Positions 27,575 through 36,992 are shown, numbered from the stretch's first letter. The stretch: 64,000 nucleotides of DNA from Eutrophomonas brisbanensis (GCA_038141705.1 JAYQIQ010000004.1:1-64000); one strand, 5' to 3'. Notes: generated from the letters alone by a model not told the origin. Program-made: numbers and translations.

Positions 27575-29044
27575 CTATGTCCCACAAAACGTGACGTAAG
27601 GGAAAAAGGCCTCTGGAGCGGGAGTCGCAAAAGAATCGGAACCTTCGACATTTCTGAAAGGTTCCTGTATGCGAGAGAGCAAGACATCAAACGCATCGAA
27701 ACGTTTTTCTTCAACTGCCTCATGAATCGCTTCTTCCACCTTGTGATTTCTTGGTATGTAAATGGGGTTAACACGCCGCATCATAGAACATGCCGTATCA
27801 ATTGCTCCGGCAGAATCAGAAATGCGTTTTACCCATCTCTCAATCCACCCTCTCACATTATCGTTGCTGCTAAATAGACTCAAAAACTCCTTACCATCAT
27901 CAATAGAGAAACGGCTTAATTTCAAAAATGCATTCGTAAAATCAACTTTCTCATCAGCCATTAATTCGAGCAGGTCATGAATAAGCTGTTGGTCACCATC
28001 TTGGATATCCGCTATTCCTACTTTCTGACCGAAAAGCTCGATCCAGTTTTCCTCATAGATAGCAGGAAAAGCATCCAACGCTTCAGATAGTTTATCGATT
28101 GCCACTTTTGAATCCGGATCAACAAGCGCAATTAAGGCTCTCCCAAGTTGAGCCAGATTCCAATGCGCTATTTTTGGTTGATTCTCGTAAGCATAACGAC
28201 CGTACGTATCGATTGAACTAAAAACCGTATCTGGAGAGTAATAATCCATGAACGCGCATGGTCCATAGTCGATGGTTTCTCCAGAGATCGACACATTGTC
28301 AGTATTCATAACCCCATGGATAAATCCCACACTCATCCACTGCGCGATAAGCCTAGCTTGTCTTTTAATAACCTCTATATAAAACGCTAGATACTTATCC
28401 TCTCGATTATTAATTTCCGAAAAATGCCTCGCTATTGCGTAATCAGCGAGCTGTTTTACTTTTTCAACTTCGCCTCTCGCCGCAAAATATTCGAAAGTAC
28501 CCACGCGAATATGACTCGCTGCAACTCGAGTTAACACCGCTCGAGGCTTGGCTGTCTCCCTGATCACTACATCATCTGTCACAACAGCCGCTAGGCTTCG
28601 CGTGGTTGGTATCCCTAAAGCCCACATCGCCTCACTAATCAAATATTCTCTAAGAACCGGGCCAAGTGCGGCCTTACCATCCCCTCCTCTTGAAAAAGGG
28701 GTTCGCCCAGAACCCTTGAGCTGCACATCAAAACGTTCACCACGCTTGGTGATTACCTCTCCGAGCAAATGCGCTCGTCCATCCCCCAGTCTCGGAGAAA
28801 ACTGCCCAAATTGATGTCCCGCATAACATTGAGCTAAAGGGGATGCATCTTGTGAAATAACATTTCCAGAAAAAATCCCAGGTGCGTCTTCTGGATCAAC
28901 ATGAATATCAAGCGCTTCTGCTAAGGAGGCATTGAACCTGATAACTCTTGGAGAGGAGACAGCCTCAGGTGAGCATACCTCATAAAAACCCGCCATTTGA
29001 TTGGCGAAGCTATTATCAAAGTTTAACCGCAGGTCTTTCGACAA
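27575..29044 (-). CDS. selO: Protein adenylyltransferase SelO
   Basis: Pseudokinase-fold enzyme that transfers AMP from ATP to protein hydroxyl groups, linked to redox stress. Seen: CYAGHQFGQFSPRLGDGRA, LKGSGRTPFSRGGDGKAAL, and HGVMNTDNVSISGETIDYGP, with the metal-binding asparagine and aspartate. Length 489 and the end YVTFCGT are normal for bacterial SelO; the terminal cysteine is ordinary TGC/TGT, not selenocysteine. It overlaps no neighbour but follows phyH by only eight bases, so it appears to be the last gene of a U32-phyH-selO operon. Confidence 0.94.
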   Translation of the reverse strand: MSKDLRLNFDNSFANQMAGFYEVCSPEAVSSPRVIRFNASLAEALDIHVDPEDAPGIFSGNVISQDASPLAQCYAGHQFGQFSPRLGDGRAHLLGEVITKRGERFDVQLKGSGRTPFSRGGDGKAALGPVLREYLISEAMWALGIPTTRSLAAVVTDDVVIRETAKPRAVLTRVAASHIRVGTFEYFAARGEVEKVKQLADYAIARHFSEINNREDKYLAFYIEVIKRQARLIAQWMSVGFIHGVMNTDNVSISGETIDYGPCAFMDYYSPDTVFSSIDTYGRYAYENQPKIAHWNLAQLGRALIALVDPDSKVAIDKLSEALDAFPAIYEENWIELFGQKVGIADIQDGDQQLIHDLLELMADEKVDFTNAFLKLSRFSIDDGKEFLSLFSSNDNVRGWIERWVKRISDSAGAIDTACSMMRRVNPIYIPRNHKVEEAIHEAVEEKRFDAFDVLLSRIQEPFRNVEGSDSFATPAPEAFFPYVTFCGT

Positions 29045-29052
29045 ACTCTAAT

Positions 29053-29871
29053 CTACCGCGCAGCGTAACGACTTTTCCAGAGCTCATGACCATGGACAAA
29101 ATCATTTTTCTTCGAGCTATCTACGCCTCGCATCAGCAAGAGAGGTTGCTCAGCAATATTAAACGGGCTTTTGAAGCGGTCATGATTCACTAGCGAGCGA
29201 TCGTAGTGCGAAGATGCCGGCATATAGCGAAGCACTAAAGCAGCACGACGCATTTGCGACTGATTCGCCAATGAGCCGTGGATCAATTTAACGTGATGCA
29301 TAGACATCCCGCCGGCTGGTAATACAACATTCACTGCTTTGTTTTCATCAAACTGGTCTTCATCTAACTCAAGGTTCAATACTAAATTCTCTCTCTCCGA
29401 CATATGATGTCTGTAGAGCCCCTCAGCCTGGTGTGAGCCAGGAATAAATCGCATACATCCATTCTCAGTGGTTACGTCGTCAAGGGCGATCCAAACGGTA
29501 CACGTTCTAAGAGGTCGCATCGGCCAGTATTCACCGTCCTGATGCCAAGGGACCTCTCTACCTTTTTCTCCTGGTTTACACAAAATTCGAGCGATCCACA
29601 AAATAATATCTGGCCCGATTAACTGCTCCACCATATCGAGAATTTCAGGATGCGACGCCACTTCGAGAAAAGGGTTTTCGATACCGTCTTTACTAAAATC
29701 AATAAAATGTGGGTTCGCGATATCTTCTGGCTTGTATTCCGTAAATCTTTCAATCGCAATTTCCACCCCTCGCTGTAATCTAGTTAACAGATCACTTGAG
29801 ATCTTAAAATTTGGGATTAAGTATCCATCTGCTGAGTAACTTGCAATATCCTGCGCGGTAAGTTCTGGCAT
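29053..29871 (-). CDS. Phytanoyl-CoA dioxygenase (PhyH) family oxygenase
   Basis: A 272-residue non-haem Fe(II)/2-oxoglutarate oxygenase. The iron ligands are visible in PWHQDGEYWPM (HxD) and in the later HGSLANQS, with an arginine downstream (RRAALVLRYMP) for the co-substrate. CTVWIALDDVTTENGCMRFIPG is typical of the family. The substrate cannot be assigned; relatives hydroxylate lipids, ectoine or small metabolites. Close spacing with both neighbours suggests co-transcription with the U32 protein and selO. Confidence 0.85.
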   Translation of the reverse strand: MPELTAQDIASYSADGYLIPNFKISSDLLTRLQRGVEIAIERFTEYKPEDIANPHFIDFSKDGIENPFLEVASHPEILDMVEQLIGPDIILWIARILCKPGEKGREVPWHQDGEYWPMRPLRTCTVWIALDDVTTENGCMRFIPGSHQAEGLYRHHMSERENLVLNLELDEDQFDENKAVNVVLPAGGMSMHHVKLIHGSLANQSQMRRAALVLRYMPASSHYDRSLVNHDRFKSPFNIAEQPLLLMRGVDSSKKNDFVHGHELWKSRYAAR

Positions 29872-29879
29872 TTACACCC

Positions 29880-31556
29880 CTAACTATTAATAGCCTCTCG
29901 AGTTAAAACCAAGTCGTCCCGCATATTTCGGTCCAACATTTCCCCGTGCTTTTTCGTCGCGAGAAGCTCTCTCGCTTTCGCGTACTTCGGGTCACTCCAA
30001 AATATCAGACAGCCATTGCATCCCCTACCACAACAACCCTCCAACCCTTTCCCAGAGGTTTTTGAGCGCTTCTCCAAAGTTTCTTCACTGATTTTTTCTT
30101 GCAACTTCTTGACACGATCTGGATAAATACTCTCTGGAGCCTGACCCAACTCGATCTTGTGAACAAGCTTATCTAGCTTGAGTCGCTCCCACTCTTCTTC
30201 AGTCAGCAATGATTCTTTACGAATAACCGTTAGCTCGGGAAACTTTCTGATGATGTCATCTACGTTCTCTTTATCGAACGCCTCGAACGGAACCCAAAGT
30301 TTAAAATGTGGGCCTCCGTGTACAACTAACTTCACCTCATCAGAGTCTGCTTGTTGAAACTCATAGAGGCGCAACAACACAGGAGATTCCTTCGAATTTG
30401 GCGGAATAAACTCTAAGACGTCTCCCGCCTGTAATCGATTCTTTACATCGATGACAAACCCGTCTTCTCGAACCTCTCGGACAATACCTCCAAATTCCCA
30501 AGCAGCAACACTATTAGTATTCTCATAGTTATGCGCATAATTCGTCTCGCGCCCATCATGAAAAGCTAGCGTATAGCCTCGGTTGCCCGTCATCTCTAAC
30601 TCTCGCATGTACGGCCTGTGATCCCATTTTTCTGGGTTGTCGTAATAGTCGTCGATCGCACGACGATAGGCCCGCGCCGCAGTAGCGATGTAGTAGGAAC
30701 TCTTGCCCCTGCCCTCAACTTTGAGGCTATCGACTCCAAGCTTTAGGTACTCGTCAAGCTTTGGCATTAGACAAAGGTCCTTCGAGTTAAGAATATAAGA
30801 ACCTCTTTCATCCTCCTCGATTGGCATGAGATCTCCCGGTCGATGTCCCTCCTCCAAAAGGAACTCGAATAGCTTCATGTTCTCTTCGGACAACTCTAGT
30901 TCGCGCGTCGTGCCATCGTTGAGCTTCAACCGAACTTTGTACTGCCAACGACAGCTATTCGCACAATTACCCTGATTGGCTCCTCTCTCGGCCATAAAGT
31001 TCGACAACAAACATCGTCCAGAGTAGGTCATGCACATCGCGCCGTGAACAAATGTTTCCAGCCGAATATCCGGACACTTTTCTCTGATTTCTGTTAATTC
31101 CGCAAAACTCACCTCACGCGCGAGTACGACTAACTCCGCTCCGAGATCTTTCCAAAAATTAACCGTCATCCATGAACAAACATTCGCTTGTGTCGAAATA
31201 TGCAAATTAAACTCGGGTGCATTTTTTTGAAGGTAGTGAAAAACACCGAGATCCGAGACAATCACTCCATCTGGGCGCACCTCTCGTAAAGTGTCGATGT
31301 AGGCGTCAAGCTTGGGGATATCTTTGTTGTGTGTGAAGATATTGAGCGTGAGGTACACCCGCACTCCTCGTTCATGTGCAAACTCTATCCCCTCCTTGAC
31401 GTCCTCAAGGGTCAATTGGGATTTCGTTCGCATAGACATATCCGGTGTACCCATGTACACCGCATCGGCCCCATAAAGAACTGCCACTTTAAGCCGCTCT
31501 AAGGAGCCGGCTGGCATCAAAAGTTCTGATCTACGTAATTCAGATCGCTGTAACAT
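29880..31556 (-). CDS. U32-family protein, TrhP-like
   Basis: 558-residue member of the peptidase-U32 group, which contains tRNA and rRNA hydroxylation factors (TrhP, RlhA) and UbiU/V. Seen: LLMPAGSLERLKVAVLYGADAVYMG, the signature VHGAMCMTYSGRCLLSNFM, and NQGNCANSCRW holding further cysteines, consistent with an iron-sulfur cluster. A C-terminal cysteine cluster (EGCCGRGCNGCLIF, residues about 515-528) is an addition beyond TrhP's usual end. Best reading is a TrhP-like RNA hydroxylation enzyme; exact target uncertain. First gene of the operon with phyH and selO. Confidence 0.8.
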   Translation of the reverse strand: MLQRSELRRSELLMPAGSLERLKVAVLYGADAVYMGTPDMSMRTKSQLTLEDVKEGIEFAHERGVRVYLTLNIFTHNKDIPKLDAYIDTLREVRPDGVIVSDLGVFHYLQKNAPEFNLHISTQANVCSWMTVNFWKDLGAELVVLAREVSFAELTEIREKCPDIRLETFVHGAMCMTYSGRCLLSNFMAERGANQGNCANSCRWQYKVRLKLNDGTTRELELSEENMKLFEFLLEEGHRPGDLMPIEEDERGSYILNSKDLCLMPKLDEYLKLGVDSLKVEGRGKSSYYIATAARAYRRAIDDYYDNPEKWDHRPYMRELEMTGNRGYTLAFHDGRETNYAHNYENTNSVAAWEFGGIVREVREDGFVIDVKNRLQAGDVLEFIPPNSKESPVLLRLYEFQQADSDEVKLVVHGGPHFKLWVPFEAFDKENVDDIIRKFPELTVIRKESLLTEEEWERLKLDKLVHKIELGQAPESIYPDRVKKLQEKISEETLEKRSKTSGKGLEGCCGRGCNGCLIFWSDPKYAKARELLATKKHGEMLDRNMRDDLVLTREAINS

Positions 31557-31637
31557 CGCTTGTTAGCCCATAGTCGTTCAATTGACGTGCTAATCTTACC
31601 ATTTACAACAACTTTAGACCCTTAGTGGAGCGAGACT

Positions 31638-32015
31638 ATGAAACCCTTCTTTGAACTTCGGATGTACCAAGTTCTCCCTGGAAAACTTAATGATTGGCTC
31701 AGTTTTATGGAACGAGTCGTCATCCCCTTCCAAGTAGCACATGGCATGGTCATTCACGGTAGCTTCGTTTTGGATAGCACTGACGAATTCATGTTAAAAG
31801 ATGGCAACCGTGTAATGGAATCCACTAAGGACGGAAACACCTACGTGTGGATTCGCAGATTCGAAAACGAAGAACAGAAGAAAAAGCTATATGCCGCGGT
31901 GTATGAAAGCAAAGAGTGGATTGAAAAAATCGGACCTCAAGTTGGTCAACTGATAGATCGAAACTCCATCGTTGTCCATAACCTCAGCACGACTGCTCTA
32001 TCTGTAATGAAGTAA
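31638..32015 (+). CDS. NIPSNAP family protein
   Basis: A 125-residue dimeric alpha/beta-barrel (ferredoxin-like) protein. FFELRMYQVLPGKLNDWLSF at residues 3-22 is the family start, and TYVWIRRFENEEQKKKLYAAV the central part. Most bacterial NIPSNAPs have no known activity; relatives of this fold degrade haem or quinols. It precedes the AroE-like gene by 27 bases on the same strand and may be part of the same catabolic unit. Confidence 0.82.
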   Translation: MKPFFELRMYQVLPGKLNDWLSFMERVVIPFQVAHGMVIHGSFVLDSTDEFMLKDGNRVMESTKDGNTYVWIRRFENEEQKKKLYAAVYESKEWIEKIGPQVGQLIDRNSIVVHNLSTTALSVMK

Positions 32016-32042
32016 ACGAGGGCTCAAAGGCCTAGCCCACTT

Positions 32043-32891
32043 GTGAGTGCGGGTTCATTTAAGCTGGGGCTGATTGGGAGCAACATTCGCGATTCCCGAT
32101 CGCCCAGAATGCACGTTAAGGAAGGCGAATTTCACGGTCTTCACGTGACGTATAACTTGATAGATCCGCTGGAAGACTTTAATCCAAAGTTGAATTTAGC
32201 GGATCTATTGAGCGAAATAGAGAATGATGGGTATGACGGAATTAACGTCACCCATCCATTTAAACAAAGCGTTCTCCCACTATTAGATTGGATATCGACT
32301 GAGGCACAAGAAATTGGCGCCGTAAACACCGTGCTTTTTAGAGATGGGAAGCGGCTAGGATTTAATACCGACTGGATCGGATTTTCTGAAGCGATGAAAT
32401 CTGGCGGCATCGAAAGATCTGCTTCTGCCCTGCTACTCGGCGCGGGTGGCGCGGGTGCCGCGTCTGCCTACGCTACCCTCAAACACCGTCTAAAAACGCT
32501 GTATTTTTATGATCCAGTTGAGGATCGAGCAGATGCACTAAAAACCAAACTAAAACTCCTTTTTCCACAAAAGATCGTTCAAATCGTTTCACCAGAAAAA
32601 TTCCACTTGCTCCACTTCGATGGCATCATTCAGGCGACTCCCATCGGAATGGCGGAAAACCCGACCTTGCCGATTGACCCAAAACATTTAACGCCAGATA
32701 AATGGCTTGCCGAATTGATTTACTTTCCGATTAATACCCCTCTTTTGATGTTGGCAAAAAAAATGGGATGCAAGACAGTGGACGGCTCGACCATGGCGAT
32801 ACATCAAGCTGCAGCCGCTTTTGAATTATTCACGGGCGCTAACGCAAATATCAAACATATGACCGAATCATTTCTATCGCAAGTATCATGA
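32043..32891 (+). CDS. Shikimate/quinate dehydrogenase-like protein
   Basis: 282-residue AroE superfamily NAD(P) oxidoreductase. The substrate-binding N-domain reads GSNIRDSRSPRMH, then NVTHPFKQ with the catalytic lysine and NTDWIGF with the aspartate; GAGGAGAASAYA is the dinucleotide loop. The opening DSRSPRMHVKEGEFHGL departs from housekeeping AroE and is like the subclass that includes catabolic shikimate or quinate dehydrogenases. The start is a GTG, with a TTG two bases away out of frame. Housekeeping AroE is probably elsewhere. It follows a NIPSNAP gene. Confidence 0.8.
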   Translation: MSAGSFKLGLIGSNIRDSRSPRMHVKEGEFHGLHVTYNLIDPLEDFNPKLNLADLLSEIENDGYDGINVTHPFKQSVLPLLDWISTEAQEIGAVNTVLFRDGKRLGFNTDWIGFSEAMKSGGIERSASALLLGAGGAGAASAYATLKHRLKTLYFYDPVEDRADALKTKLKLLFPQKIVQIVSPEKFHLLHFDGIIQATPIGMAENPTLPIDPKHLTPDKWLAELIYFPINTPLLMLAKKMGCKTVDGSTMAIHQAAAAFELFTGANANIKHMTESFLSQVS

Positions 32892-33006
32892 ACTTATATA
32901 CCCCCCAAGATCAAACGGCGACAGTTTGTTACGAAAATGAACAAAAGCACGAGTTTTTTGGTTTTAGGTAAACTATTACCGCACAACGTCTAAGAAGGGA
33001 GATCAA

Positions 33007-33507
33007 ATGGCAGTGTTTCGAATTTTTCAACTGACAGCGGTGACTGCGCTGTTGTTCATTATGTCGCCGCTAGCTAATAGTGACTCTAACAGCGGCACTG
33101 AGATTCTGATGAGAGATGAATTTCTCACAGCTGATCCTGAGACCATGAAATGGGAGCGAAATCGAGCAGCACCCTGGGGGATGCGAATTATCGTTCTATA
33201 CGGAGATCCCTCAAAACCTGGCCCTTACATCTTTCGCGTGAAAATGCCATCTGCATATGTTCTTCCGCCTCACAGACATAAGGACGACAGAACCGTCACC
33301 GTATTAAAAGGAACCTACTGGATTGGAACAGGAGAGGAATTCAATCGTATGGATATGCAGATCACTGAGGCTGGAGCGTTTTACACTACGAAAGCAGATG
33401 TCCCTCATTACGCTTGGGCGAGAACCGAAGTGATATTGCAGGAATCTGGCTACGGCCCAACGGACATGCGATACGTCCACCCAGAGGATGATCCTCGTAA
33501 TCAGTAA
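33007..33507 (+). CDS. Exported cupin-domain protein
   Basis: 166 residues with a signal peptide (QLTAVTALLFIMSPLANS). The cupin core shows VLPPHRHKDDRTVTVLKG (two histidines, metal-binding type), GTGEEFN and a later DVPHYAWA histidine. It is therefore a small periplasmic cupin, probably metal-binding; its substrate is unknown. It is a single gene with an upstream AAGGGAG and a strong terminator after its stop. Confidence 0.8.
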   Translation: MAVFRIFQLTAVTALLFIMSPLANSDSNSGTEILMRDEFLTADPETMKWERNRAAPWGMRIIVLYGDPSKPGPYIFRVKMPSAYVLPPHRHKDDRTVTVLKGTYWIGTGEEFNRMDMQITEAGAFYTTKADVPHYAWARTEVILQESGYGPTDMRYVHPEDDPRNQ

Positions 33508-33531
33508 TCGGCGCAAAGCCTGGTTATTCTT

Positions 33532-33557
33532 AAAGGCCCACGTCATGGGCCTTTTTT
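33532..33557 (+). terminator. Intrinsic terminator after the cupin gene
   Basis: Perfect nine-base stem AAAGGCCCA / TGGGCCTTT with a five-base loop and a T-run. It also lies at the end of the opposing adhesin-E-like gene and so may serve both directions. Confidence 0.9.
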
Positions 33558-33969
33558 ATTTTGCCCCGCAAACAAAGTCAAAAGACGTACGCGAATGTCC
33601 TTGATCGCGAATCGAAAGCCAAAGCTGGCGAGGCATTAGTCCCGAAGACCATTTGACATTTCCTGCCTCATCTATGATTTCCAACAATCGAACGCGATTA
33701 AGCTCCAGAGCGCAATCCATCTCAACAGTTGCCTCTGTAATTTTAAATACAACCGGCTCACCCGCGTTGAACTCGTCAGTTAGGACGTTCGTGTACATCC
33801 CTCGTTTTTTGAACACCTTGTTCTCGTTCTCTTGCGATACCGAATCAAGGTCTACATAAAACTTAGCCTCCGTATCTGCCCCCACGAATACCCATCTCTC
33901 GCCATAGACTGCAGAGTTAAATAACAATCCGATTATTACCAACATAAATCTCTCAGAAAAAAGGGTCAT
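33556..33969 (-). CDS. Surface-adhesin E-like exported protein
   Basis: 137 residues: signal peptide (FMLVIIGLLFNSAVYG), then WVFVGADTEAKFYVDLDSV, the start of the adhesin-E-like (PF16747-type) domain, and a pair of cysteines (VEMDCALELNRVR, FDFVCGAK) likely to form a disulfide. The domain name comes from Haemophilus protein E; free-living bacteria have many members without adhesion roles. Role here unknown. It ends at the bidirectional terminator and follows the FMN-reductase gene by five bases. Confidence 0.75.
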   Translation of the reverse strand: MTLFSERFMLVIIGLLFNSAVYGERWVFVGADTEAKFYVDLDSVSQENENKVFKKRGMYTNVLTDEFNAGEPVVFKITEATVEMDCALELNRVRLLEIIDEAGNVKWSSGLMPRQLWLSIRDQGHSRTSFDFVCGAK

Positions 33970-33974
33970 CCCTA

Positions 33975-34559
33975 CTACCTTTCAAGTTTGTTAGTCGATA
34001 ATACTTGGTGCATATCTCGAACGAAGGCATCAATCATAACGTTGATATCTGCAGGAATACTTCCAGACTTACTAAAAAACTCCCTGGCACCACCTATGGT
34101 TACGGTTTGCTTCTGAACATTTGCCCCCAGATACTCTAATTGAGTAGCAAGGAACTTTTGAGCGCGCGCACCGCCCCCTTTTCCTGGACTCGTAGATATA
34201 ACCCATACCGGTTTATTGGAAAAAACCTCGCACGGCGATTGTTCATCCTCCCCGCGACGAGAAACCCAGTCCAACATATTTTTTACAATTCCAGGTGGAA
34301 ACCCATTGTACTCTGGGGTTGCAAATAAAATCGCATCGGCCGACTTAAACGCTCGTTTAAGGCTAACGGCAGCCGCGGGCAACCCATGTTTTTCCTCGAC
34401 TTCGGCTGAGTAGAATTCCAAACCGAAACTCGCAGCCTCAATAATATTTGTGGATATACCCAATGACTCGGATTTTAATGCTACTAAATTCAATAAACGC
34501 GAGTTGAATGATTCAGCTCGATTACTGCCAGAAATTCCTAAAATGTTTAAATTGGTCAT
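33975..34559 (-). CDS. NADPH-dependent FMN reductase family protein
   Basis: 194-residue flavodoxin-fold reductase. FMN-phosphate loop GISGSNRAESFNSRLL (residues 7-22), flavin-contacting TPEYNGFPPGIVKNMLDW, and TSPGKGGGARAQ near the C-terminal half. These proteins reduce FMN, quinones or azo compounds with NAD(P)H. The actual substrate is not predictable. It precedes the adhesin-E-like gene with five bases between, so they are probably transcribed together. Confidence 0.88.
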   Translation of the reverse strand: MTNLNILGISGSNRAESFNSRLLNLVALKSESLGISTNIIEAASFGLEFYSAEVEEKHGLPAAAVSLKRAFKSADAILFATPEYNGFPPGIVKNMLDWVSRRGEDEQSPCEVFSNKPVWVISTSPGKGGGARAQKFLATQLEYLGANVQKQTVTIGGAREFFSKSGSIPADINVMIDAFVRDMHQVLSTNKLER

Positions 34560-34621
34560 ATATCGGTGTTTGCTCCGTAATTCAAACCGCCAAACTAATA
34601 TTAACGGATATCGACACTCGA

Positions 34622-36442
34622 TTAGTCTTTGTAGCGTAGGGGACTCATCCTCTGCATTAAGCTTCGCTCAACCGGAACGGATAGCCCCAACGCTTCGGAT
34701 ACGGCGATTTCCGCAATGAAAGGCGACCAAGTAAATCCGCGCGTACCTGTCCCAGATACGAATGAGGTTTGCCCGTTAAGCTTTCCACAAAGCGGCAATC
34801 TATCGTGCGTTGTTCCACGAATACCCACCCAGTTTTCTATCGCCTTTAACTCATGTGAGGTAGATCCTCAAGGGAAGAAACTCTGCAAACGATTGAGGTT
34901 AATCATTTCATCCCCCTCTTTGATTTCCAAATCGTCCGTAGAATCACGATATGTACCTGAAGACCATATCGACCCAAGATCCGTTGATGCCGCATAGCCA
35001 TTGCCAGAAATGGGAGTGTCACATTGAATAGATGCCGCTTCGAAACATGAAGACTGCCCAGGAATATCACTCATACGAAAATTTATTTGAGGATAAAACG
35101 CCTGCGCACTTGATGCGTTACAAATAAATATATGGGAGAAAGTCCGCCGATGAGTTTCGTTATTCCACCGATACATCACTTCCGCCTCTGCGATTGAGCT
35201 AACGGTTGCAGACAGGGATACATCAATATTTTTCTCAGCTAATACGTCGTAAGCACATCTGGTTAACCGATTATCGAGCATTCCGGCAGTCGAAAAATAA
35301 GCGCCCTTTAGCTCAGCGCCCTGGGAGCCAAATTTACTCACGCCTCCGGTCTCAATAAGCTCAATTTCCTCGGAGCTCATATTCAATAACCTTATTGCCT
35401 TCTCGAACTTTTCGAACTCTTCGTCACTATTGGCAATTTGTAAAACACCGGTTTGCCTCCATCCAATATCAAAATATTTCTGTAAATTTTTATAAAAATC
35501 GCGCGCAAAAAAGAATGCATACCAGTTGAGTCTTCCACGCGGACCGAAATCCAGCGAAAGACTGGGCCGGATCAAGGGCAACGGATTTTTGGACGCTTGA
35601 TTAAAGAGGTGAGGCTCGCTCTCGAAAATAATAGACTTAACCCCATATCGCGATAATGCTAGAGCTGTGGAAAAACCTGCTATACCACCACCAACAATAG
35701 AGACCTCTTCAGGAATTTTTGCGACAACCTTTCCTTTTTCGACAACACCGATGAGCATCTCACGTTTGTTGGCGAAACCCTTACGCTTCTCGACTTGGAA
35801 CCCAGCATAGGTCAACGACTCTCTCACACTCCTCGCGCTCGAGTATGTCGACACCGTGCACCCTGCAGAAGCGAGACGCCTGAAACTTCCAAATAATTTT
35901 ACATCCCACAATTCGGGGTTTTTGGTAGGCGCGAAGCCATCCAGGTAAATCGCGTCCACACTGGCACTCAATTCTTTTATGTATTCTCGAGCGTCGCCAA
36001 ATATCAGGGTCAAACTAATAAAACGCGAAAAATGAACCCGATGGAATCCACTAATCAAGGGAGGAAAACAGTCGACTAGTTCACGCACCTCAAGAGTAGG
36101 ACCAAGAATTCTACTCAAACGGTCAGACATTTCCTCTTTAGAAAAAGGATGTTTCTCGAAAGCAACGTAATCGAGAATACATCGACTAGCTTGTTGCCGA
36201 TGCTCCCTGACTGTAGCAATAAAGTTTAAGCCTAAGCCAAAACCCAACTCCAGCACAGTCACTCGATCATGTAACTTTAACCGCTCTGGAATTCGATTTC
36301 CCTCAATAAATACATACCGCTTCTCATCTATGGCGCCAGAGGACGAATAAAATATGTCATCGTAAATATTCGAACGTATATCACCACCAGAGTCGCTTAC
36401 CAATGGTTTGAGTAATTTTTGTGGCCAAGAAGTTTTCATCAA
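34622..36442 (-). CDS. mnmC: tRNA 5-methylaminomethyl-2-thiouridine biosynthesis protein MnmC (interrupted by TGA)
   Basis: Bifunctional enzyme: an N-terminal methyltransferase (LELGFGLGLNFI; later VDAIYLDGFAPTKNPELW) and a C-terminal FAD oxidase (VSIVGGGIAGFSTALALSRYG), completing mnm5 on U34 of certain tRNAs. A TGA (34868-34870) stops the frame after RLQSFFP, but the same frame resumes with HELKAIENWVGIRGTTHDRLPLCG and ends normally, about 606 codons in total. An adjacent frame offers SLEDLPH at the gap, so two compensating indels fit as well as a nonsense change. Given the many indels in the window, probably an assembly error, but real truncation of the FAD domain is not excluded. Confidence 0.88.
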
Positions 36443-36545
36443 CTAAGATGTATTCAACAAAACCTTGAAATACTGGGTTCGTTAGTATTTGTTTTGTAAA
36501 TATTCGATAATACCGGTTGTTTATCTTAAGACTGAAGCTAAAACA

Positions 36546-36959
36546 ATGATCTTGCCTTGTAAAATTTTAAAAATCTTAACGATAGCCCTTTTGTTAAATG
36601 GCTTGGCCCAAAATTCATGGGCGATGACACCTAAATACCCTTACGAACCGGTGTCCGCTAGCTGCGGAGACGCCATCGAGATATTTGGCGAGCTATATGA
36701 AAGCAAAGTCGAGGGAAATGTCATCTCTAACCTCAGATTGCAGGCAGATTTAAATATTCTTGAGACTGACGCCAAGCCAGCCTGTATTCCTGTAGATGGC
36801 CTAAAAACCGTTCAGTTGATTCTCGGAAGCCCCGAGCTTGTTGGAAACTTCCAAAGCCTTAAGGGCAAAAATGTTCTGGTAAATGGAAGCCCCACCGCAA
36901 GCGATGGAAAAATCGTCACAATCGATGTGAAGACGATGGCTTTGCCACCAGAGAAATAA
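36546..36959 (+). CDS. Small exported protein of unknown function
   Basis: 137 residues from the ATG at 36546 (a start 19 codons upstream is less likely). Signal peptide with hydrophobic LKILTIALLLNGLA, cleaved near SWAMTP. The mature protein has cysteines at SASCGDAIEIF and AKPACIPVDG and reads as a small beta domain resembling DUF4431-type proteins; I hold that family name loosely. A bidirectional terminator follows, separating it from the tRNA-Glu gene on the other strand. Confidence 0.62.
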   Translation: MILPCKILKILTIALLLNGLAQNSWAMTPKYPYEPVSASCGDAIEIFGELYESKVEGNVISNLRLQADLNILETDAKPACIPVDGLKTVQLILGSPELVGNFQSLKGKNVLVNGSPTASDGKIVTIDVKTMALPPEK

Positions 36960-36990
36960 AAAAGCCCAGGATTTACCCGGGCATTTTTAT
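36958..36990. terminator. Bidirectional intrinsic terminator between a secreted protein gene and tRNA-Glu
   Basis: GCCCAGG (36964-36970) pairs with CCCGGGC (36976-36982) apart from one mismatch, with A-runs on the left and T-runs on the right, so it can work for both the plus-strand gene and the minus-strand tRNAs. Confidence 0.85.
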
Positions 36991-36992
36991 TT

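Noticed and set aside
27575..27595. Selenocysteine at the end of SelO
   Set aside because: The terminal residue is an ordinary cysteine codon and no TGA or SECIS-like hairpin is involved.
34868..34870. Reassigned TGA codon (genetic code change)
   Set aside because: TGA is used as a normal stop in hom, hpnC and other genes here.
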